A DNA stretch of 64,000 nucleotides from Platynereis dumerilii (lineage: Eukaryota; Annelida; Polychaeta; Phyllodocida; Nereididae): contig JAPTHN010000109.1 in NCBI GenBank assembly GCA_026936325.1, positions 372,001 through 436,000 on the forward strand, written 5' to 3'. Shown here piece by piece: positions 57,275-64,000 of this stretch. The notes under the pieces were generated by a model. It saw nothing but the letters and a program-made list of their open reading frames with translations, was not told where the DNA came from and did no database searches. The position numbers and the translations under genes are program-made. The first letter of the stretch is position 1. Each line of letters begins with the position of its first letter.

Positions 57275-57375
57275 TGCAATATGAAAATGTATTTGCAAGA
57301 GGAAATTCATATGGAACGAGGGCGCAGCCCGTGTTCAATATGAATTTACGAGTGCAAATAAATTTTCATATTGCA
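57275..57375. repeat. 101-bp near-perfect hairpin
   Basis: TGCAATATGAAAAT...GAACGAGGGC then GCA then GCCCGTGTTC...ATTTTCATATTGCA. Arms of about 49 bases pair around a 3-base loop centred at 57325, with few mismatches. It is followed by an A/T-homopolymer-rich stretch (57540-57800). Confidence 0.9.
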
Positions 57376-58119
57376 TGATAATAAGTGTGATATTTGTTTT
57401 ATTACATGACCACTGTGCTTTCAATATAATGTTCCATTCTACAACAGCAGAAACTGACATAGATGTAGTGTTTGTTGCGGATTAATCTACTAAAGAAAAA
57501 TGACTCTTTTAAATTGTCATATAAGTTATGTAGGCCCTCTATATTTTTTTGGAAGTGTTTTTTTTTTTTATGAAAAGAAATTGGGAACAAAAAGGTTTGA
57601 TAAAAAAATTAAAACGAAAAATTTTGGGGGAGAAAAGACTTTAGGAAAAAAAATTCTGAAAAAACGTATAATTTTTTAAACATTACCTGTAAAAAATTTT
57701 TTTAAAGAAACAAAATTATTGAATCTTTTTTTTTTTTAATAAAAATTCATATTACACTGTAACCATGCAATATGAAAAAATATGGAAAAAAAATTGTAAA
57801 AAAGAATTTTGGAAAAAATCTCACATTGTGCTCAAACCATGCTGTATGAGTTTATGACATTGTCATGTGACTGATTTCGGCCAATCAGAATCGCTCAAGT
57901 ATAGTGGTCATGTATCTACGGGGCAAAAAAGTGTTGATCAACTGAGTGTATGAGCGTTTTTTGACGTTTTTGTTTTGTTATAATTTCTTGACAAAAATAT
58001 GTTGCTCCCTTGAGACATATGTGAAAAGTTAGTACCCCTCGGGCAAAACTCAAACCCCCCCCAGTCATAAATTCTGAACGGTCCCTAACAATGACTGAAA
58101 AATTTTTTAAAGTTACATT

Positions 58120-59645
58120 CTTCGTCATACTTACGTGGAATCTAAAGTTCTTCTCTATGCTGTTGAACTGTGATGTCTGAGATGACTCTATTCTGGCATT
58201 GCAATATAAGTAAATTAACTACAAGCTGTAATGTCATTTCAAACTGGGTCAGATTCCCCAGCTTCTAGCCAATGGGCTGACAGTAAACTACGCATCACAT
58301 TTCAAACATTGATATATTGAGGGAATCATTACATTTATGATCCTGATGATTTATCACAGCAATCACCAGTCTTATCCTACCAAATGGCAGCTTTATGAGC
58401 ATTCACAGTAGGCAACTGTTAAAATCCCCACAGAGTTGTTTGATTAAGGTGGCTCGCTACTCATGTGAAATGGTTGTTGGCGCACATTCACGCGCAGCCA
58501 GGCAGGCCCTATCTATCGTTACGTCACCACAGCTGCTCAGCTCCACTGAGACATTTTCAGCATCATTTTAAATTCAGAGAATCTTATGCGGCGGCCGCTT
58601 CGTTTGCCATTTGCGCCACTTCCGATGCGGTTAGAGACTTCTCGTTTGGAGCATTAGATGCGCCATGAAGATGACTATGACCTGCCAGAATCTTAGCTCT
58701 CTACTCTTAGTAGAAAATTTTGTAGGCGATTTTCGGCAAGCATGTCTAGTTTCTCAAAAATGTCTCTGTAACACAAATAAATGTTTATATCAATTTCAAG
58801 GCCCATAGGGCCGTATGTCTGTGTCATTATATTGTTCCTGACTTCATTTGGAAGCAAATAACAAAGAAATACAAAATCCTATCTCGTCATTTTTTTTTAG
58901 CACTATGGTTCATAAAAAAAAATTTTTTTTCAAAATCACAACTTTTGATCCGAACCCCCAGAAAAGTTCTATAAACTAAATATATCTTTTTGGAATTTCA
59001 ATTAGCATTTCCATAAAACTGTCCTCTTTAATTCCATGCCTCATTTAATAACATAGGATGAATGGCCACTGAATGGCAAGGAAAACTTCACAGTAAAAAA
59101 ATTAAGAAAAAAATTTAGTTTTTCAGGTTTGCGTGGACTGACTTTCTTTTACAGAACTTCAAATATTTTGAAAAAAAGGCTGGTTGCGACCACTTTTGTT
59201 TATATATCCTTGCTATAAACTATATTTTGGATCATTCTAAACTATTTTTAAGAAATCCTATCTTGGAAAGTTCACGAGTATCGAGCCACCTTAAAGGAAG
59301 TTGGTATAAACAGAAGGCTTTGACAATTTGTTTGTTAACGCACGGCTTATGTTATGTATATTTGTTCTGGCCGCCCATTGGGTGAGAGCTGTGATGTCAA
59401 ACTTGCATGGGTTTTCCCAGACCAAATTTTCACTCTGACACTTGAGTTGAAACTGTGATGCTTAGTTCGGTGGATTCGCATTGGCTAGAAGCTGGAGAAT
59501 CTGACCCAGTTTAAAATGACATCACAGCTTGAAGTTAATTTAAATATATTGCAATGCTAGAATAGTGTCATCTCTGACATCACAGTTCAACAGCATAGAA
59601 AAGAACTTAAGATTCCTCGTAAGTATGATGAGGACTGTAATGAAA
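58120..59645. mobile_element. Inverted repeat pair of about 0.18 kb enclosing a TTAA element
   Basis: 58120-58310 is the near-inverse of 59450-59645: TATGCTGTTGAACTGTGATG and CTGGGTCAGATTC then CCAGCTTCTAGCCAATG on one side, their inverses on the other. The pair probably forms the long inverted ends of an older element into which the TTAA-target element at 58448-59290 was inserted. No target duplication recognised. Confidence 0.7.
58448..59290. mobile_element. 843-bp TTAA-target non-autonomous element, copy 2
   Basis: Ends GGTGGCTCGCTACTC and GAGTATCGAGCCACC, flanked by TTAA at 58444-58447 and 59291-59294. It shares GCGCAGCCAGGCAGGCCCTA and the overall length with copy 1 at 34894-35729. Confidence 0.88.
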
Positions 59646-60025
59646 ATTGTGAAGTGTTTCTTGTCAAAAACAATAACACACTGTTTGCAAAACATTGAGA
59701 CTCTTCTTGTGAAGTGCAACATTTGGCTGATACAAAAATTGTTTGTGGTGGTTGTACACACACAATAACATTGCCTGGCAGTTTTAAATTCCTTTGTCAA
59801 AAACAGTGATGTCAAACTTTAATGTGAGTGTCAGAAGTTGAAAATTAGACCAATCACATTCACATATACCTGATGAGGTCACAGTTTAGCCACAAAACAA
59901 AGTTTTCGAAAAACACAGCTATGAAAACGATAATAACATCCCTTGCTCAGCATTTGAGTCTGTAATGATAATCATCAGATGTCATAGCTAATATGTTATC
60001 AAACCCACTAGGTGTCGGTGATAAC

Positions 60026-60410
60026 CGGGCTTTGGAGTCGGGTAATAAGTGAACCGACTCCGACTCTCGACTCCTTTGACTTTCTGAAAAGCGACTCCGA
60101 CTCCTGAATTACGACTCTACTACAACTCCCGACTTCACTTATCGGCATTATTGCACAAAAATATTACCTGGTTAAAAGGGGAGAAAAATTAAGTTTTCAT
60201 ACGATTCTGTGCATGCAAATTTGTTTAGGAAGTTTGGTGTAAAATTTGGGATACATTTCAGATTATTGTAACTGTTTTTGTTAGATACCTTATTATTTTA
60301 GGAGTCACCTGTTTAATTTTCGATTCCTACTCCATCTGAAAATCAAAGTTAGAGTCCGACTGCGAATCCACCCAAAAACCTCAGACTCCGACTCTGACTC
60401 CAAAGCCCTG
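60026..60410. mobile_element. 385-bp hAT-type element with GGGCTTTGGAGTC ends
   Basis: Ends CGGGCTTTGGAGTCGG and CTGACTCCAAAGCCCTG. An 8-bp flank GTGATAAC (60018-60025) repeats as ATGATAAC (60411-60418), one mismatch. Inside, GACTCCGACTC repeats are present in both arms. No coding region. Confidence 0.75.
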
Positions 60411-60666
60411 ATGATAACCTTGTTTTAACAAACAAAATTTCTGAACATGTTTTCGATATAAGAATATAAGAAAGATGATTTTGATATGTCTTTTCGATGT
60501 AATGAAAAGTTTTTTTGATATTAAAAGATGTTTTCTTTATAAGGTTTTCTCGTTATAACAAAGTACATACACGTCAGTCAGTATCCTCGATACCTTAATT
60601 ATTACGAATCTTGCGATTAGTGATTACCCCATACTTGCAATAATAAGCAAATGGATGAACGGTTCG

Positions 60667-60690
60667 TATATATATATATATATATATATC
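60667..60690. repeat. TA microsatellite
   Basis: About 12 TA units. Confidence 0.92.
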
Positions 60691-60837
60691 ACTCAAATTA
60701 TGTCGCATTTCCCTGTGTAATGAATTTACTACCCATTTCAGTGCATTTGCAGCAAAAGATTGGAATTGCAGTGACATAGCCAGCACTGATCACTTCTCCT
60801 TCCTACACTTCAACTAAATATTATGTATTTTGTAAAC

Positions 60838-62395
60838 AGTAAAACTAAACTTCTGCTGGAATATAGTCTCTGTTGCTGGAAGTTAGTCTCTGTTGCTTTG
60901 ATGTTGCTCAAGACAGGATACTTGGAAGCTGCTGTGAAAAGTGGTACAGCAGGATGGTGAAAAAGCAGACAGCAGATAAAAGTTTCGAGGCTCAGAAACA
61001 TTTGATGGTTCCAGGCAAAGACTAAGAAATCTCTTGCTCCAGGGTACAAAGATACAAAGATGAAGGAGATGTGGCCATTGCCAATTCTTGAGAAAGAAGA
61101 AAAAGTCTTGTTAGGAAATAAAACTGGGATTACTAAACAGCAGCTGAGGATCTATAGTTTTTGACCGAGAGATTATTTTTTCAGTTCACTTTTAGTCCTA
61201 TAATTTCCCAATGTGAATGGTGATCTTGAATTTTAGTGTAGATTTGTGTGTGAGGTTGCTTTGTCACATCATTTGAACTGTTTGAGATTTACGTATGCTG
61301 CAGATAGAGTAGGTCGGGGCAAGAAGCCCGGGTTAGGTGAGAGCCCCCCCCCCCCCCCCAGGGTTATATCTAAACTTACATTTTTGGTGCGTTTATCTAT
61401 TGATAGGATTGAAGCTAGAGGCATTTTAGGTGACGTCACAAATTTTCAGGGCAAACAGCACCAAACCATAGTAGAAATTAAAGAAACAAAAAAATTTGCA
61501 TGGTTTTTGTAACTTTGATTAGGGGGTTGTCAGTTCTAAATAACTCTGGGAAATTTTTAAAAGTATAGCGGATATCTGCATTGCTTCACTTTATGACAAT
61601 CACATAAATATGGTTTGGATCGTGTTTCTTGCATTATCGTTCAAAACATAGCGGTCAAATTAAGATATGTGGGTTTGAGGCGAGAGGCCCCACATGATAT
61701 GGGGCATGAGGCCCCCTTCACTGGGGGGTCAAAGCTTCTTCAGGAACCTTTTAATAATGGGTACTTTACCTTAGATCTTGATAGAATAGCTAATTAAAAT
61801 AGAAAAAATTTGACCCGAAATTGAAACAGGGCATAAAATACTAAAAAATAAAAGTATGAACAGAAAAATTCTGAAATTCAGAAAAAGTGAATAGAATGCC
61901 TTAATAAACCCTAAGAAATAACTTTTAGGCTGAATGCGTTCGCAAAAAAAATTGCCATAGGATTATAATAGGGGGGCTTCTTGCCCGATGGGCGGGGTAA
62001 GAAGGCCATTTTAAATTTTTTACAAAAATGGCCGTAACTCCTTTATCGAAATTGGTAGTCGTTTGTTTCACTAGTTATCAGTAGAGTCAAGTGATCCCTT
62101 CCTGACAGCATAAGCATTCAAATAATCGCCCATAAAAAGTAGGTCAAATCACACCTCGAAGTTAAGGGGGGCCGCATGCCCCGACCTACTCTACATTGGT
62201 CAGTTCAGCAAAGTATGTTGTTCATCTGAAAAAAAAAAATATTTGTGAATTTTTTGAGAATGAAAAATCCCATTGTCTATATTCTTCAATAACTACAAGT
62301 TACTGCCGACGAATGATAAGTGCTTAGAGAATTGCACTGGCAAATGACTGACATGTTCCTTGTGAGGTCATAGCCCTGTCTATGCCATGTTATTC
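60838..62395. repeat. Direct duplication with 53130-53790, filled copy
   Basis: Collinear with the 53-kb copy but interrupted by a TA-target element at 61307-62191 and ended by a LINE at 62396. It also has a small extra duplication of TAGTCTCTGTTGC at its left end. Confidence 0.9.
61307..62191. mobile_element. 885-bp TA-target non-autonomous element
   Basis: Ends GAGTAGGTCGGGGCA and the exact inverse, flanked by TA (61305-61306, 62192-62193). The empty copy at 53.6 kb reads GCAGATACATTG, proving a TA duplication. Subterminal GGCAAGAAGCCC and its inverse (near 61320, 61976-62005) repeat internally, and a C run lies at 61347. No transposase. Confidence 0.92.
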
Positions 62396-64000
62396 GCCCC
62401 CGCAGGTCTCGGGCCTCCTCGTGGCGGTGGGTGGTAACACTATAGGTGAAATCCTGTATCCTTAGTGGCCAACACGAGACAGTGCGCAAGCACACGTCTC
62501 CCCGACGGAAAAGGGGCAACCTGTTTGCCATGGGTTGCGACCCGTGTTGGAGGATGAAGGGATCCTGGTAGTTGAGTTGGTTCGGACTAAGTTGGCCCCT
62601 CCCATACAATACACTACTTTGGCCTGGATTTCTCCCAGACGGGAGGCTGGATTGGCCCGGTCCAGTCAATCGGCTTGTCATGTTGTCCTTAGGACTACAG
62701 TCCTACTTGACCATGGCTGATGGGTCAATCAAGGGAGGTTATGTAACGGAAATATGCCTGCCATGATTATACTATCATGATTGAGGCTATCTTGCTGACT
62801 TAGCCCTCTAAGAGTATATCCTCCGTGTATCCCTGGGACTGGGGTACTGGGCTCAGCCCTACCTTCAATGGTCTCCCCTTGTTGGGCTCCGTGGTGGGTG
62901 GAGAGCATGGGGGATGAACTACACAAATTAATATGGATAATTCTTCTCAACACATTTGTCACTACCAGGTCATCAAGGGTACTGAAGGGACACTTAGTCA
63001 ATTGTCATCTTACCAGATAAACAAGACCGTCAACAACCTTATTGGAAAGCCGGACAGCATCAGAAGGCTCCAGGATGGTACCATCCTCATTCACACCAAC
63101 AATGATGAGCAGTCCTTGAAGCTGAAAGGCCTCAAACTCATTGCAGATACTAATGTTTCGGTGGACCCGCATGGAACCCGAAACACGTGCAAGGGGGTAG
63201 TCAGATCTCTAGAAAGTAAGACGTGCACTGACGACGAGTTGCGTCAGCATTTCTCGGAGGAGACCACAGTTGTTGACTTTAAAAGAGTAAGTCAAAAGGA
63301 TAAAAGTGAGCTCCTTTTCCTGACCTTTAAAGGTACTAGTCTTCCGAGCTCGGTGTGGGTGACTTTTGAGTTATGCAGGGTCCGTCCCTACATTCCGTCT
63401 CCCCGCCGATGCTATCAATGCTAACGCTTCGGCCACTTGAGTAAGTGGTGTAGGCATCAAGAACTGTGTGGCCATTGTGGTGCACAGGACCACACACACT
63501 CTAAGGAGAACCCATGCAATGCTACACCATTCTGTGTTAATTGCAAAGAGGCCCACCCTTCCTATAGTAGAAAGTGTCAGGAATGGGTGAGGCAAAAGGA
63601 AATCCTCAAGCTAAAGACCGAAAAGGCAATTTCTTTCCCAGAGGCCAGACGACTGGTGGAACAGAATTCCGGGATCCCCACGTACGCAGCGGTGGCGGGA
63701 TACCCAAGCCCAAAGCATCATTCATCGCCGAGAACAAAGATCCACCTTGATGGACATTCCATTAGCAGAAATCAACGACGAAACACAGATATCACGGAAC
63801 ATCAGGACACAAGCACTGAAGACATCATGGAACCTTCTATCACACATCGGTCACCCTCACATCAAAATCCTGAAGACCATCCTCCAGGATCTAGTTCGAC
63901 TATGGCTACATCTTCCCCCATGAGACCTCCAAGAAGTAACGACATCACATACTCACGAAAAAGGTCATCTGAAAACAGATCCCAGACTACCCATCAATCA
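62396..64000 (+). mobile_element. I-clade (Nimb/I-type) LINE, 5' part, runs off the window
   Basis: The 5' end is set by comparison with the duplicate at 53790, which diverges at CATGTTATTC. A GC-rich leader of about 0.54 kb with GGCTCCGTGGTGGGTGGAGA precedes ORF1. The reverse transcriptase ORF2 would lie beyond the right edge. Confidence 0.8.
62933..64000 (+). pseudogene. LINE ORF1, CCHC zinc-knuckle RNA-binding protein, one in-frame stop
   Basis: From ATG at 62933 the frame has an RRM-like N-terminal half (GTLSQLSSYQINKTVNNLIG; KGVVRSLESKTCTDDELRQH), then CYQC, and three zinc knuckles: RFGHLSKWC, CGHCGAQDHTHSKENPC and CVNCKEAHPSYSRKC. A stop (TAA, 63422-63424) lies inside the first knuckle where the family usually has Gln; the frame is open again up to the window edge, with a Ser/Pro-rich tail. 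ORF1 proteins of this type bind the element's RNA. Confidence 0.85.

Overview
The window is eukaryotic, most likely from a marine invertebrate animal. It has GT-AG introns in an animal gene, AT-rich intergenic DNA, tRNA-derived SINEs, an I-clade LINE, IR/DR-type Tc1, hAT, TTAA-type and Helitron-like elements. A deuterostome invertebrate is my guess; the sequence alone does not fix the species.

Only one ordinary host gene is recognised. At 2119-18232 on the + strand are the last 18 coding exons of an ERCC6L/PICH-type SNF2 ATPase. They run from inside the first helicase lobe, through the DEGH box, motif V and the RIGQ motif, to acidic and Ser-Pro-rich linkers and a C-terminal TPR-like exon. The start codon, the N-terminal TPR and the ATP-binding loop lie off the left edge. 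The introns are a graveyard of mobile DNA: a 62-bp hAT-like micro-element, six SINE pieces, a Helitron-like element with an internal satellite, and a 4.3-kb Tc1 with a 2.6-kb Helitron-like element inserted in its transposase gene.

From 18.2 to 25 kb the DNA is intergenic: a 36-bp minisatellite split by a 930-bp TA-target element, a decaying long-period repeat, and unidentified minus-strand open segments. From 24.7 to 39.4 kb is a composite mobile region, with two direct copies of a segment of about 3 kb, several degenerate minus-strand copies of a PIF1-like helicase exon, and pieces of zinc-finger and low-complexity coding sequence. The left copy carries a second Helitron-like composite that the right copy lacks, which gives the order of events.

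From 39.4 to 64 kb come an SGNH-hydrolase open frame of retroelement type, a 0.3-kb direct-repeat pair, duplicated THAP-like exons, a tandem-repeat element split by a 1.4-kb foldback element, another PIF1-like helicase fragment beside a 150-bp CTAT microsatellite, an integrase fragment, a TTAA-target element nested between inverted repeats, a small hAT element, an 885-bp TA-target element with a nearby empty site, and the 5' part of an I-clade LINE running off the right edge.

No complete new cellular system is proven. The strongest leads are the Helitron-like family with its hairpin ends and YY1-like satellite, the PIF1-like helicase fragment array, and the 1.4-kb foldback element. All coordinates and homologies were read by eye, without database searches.
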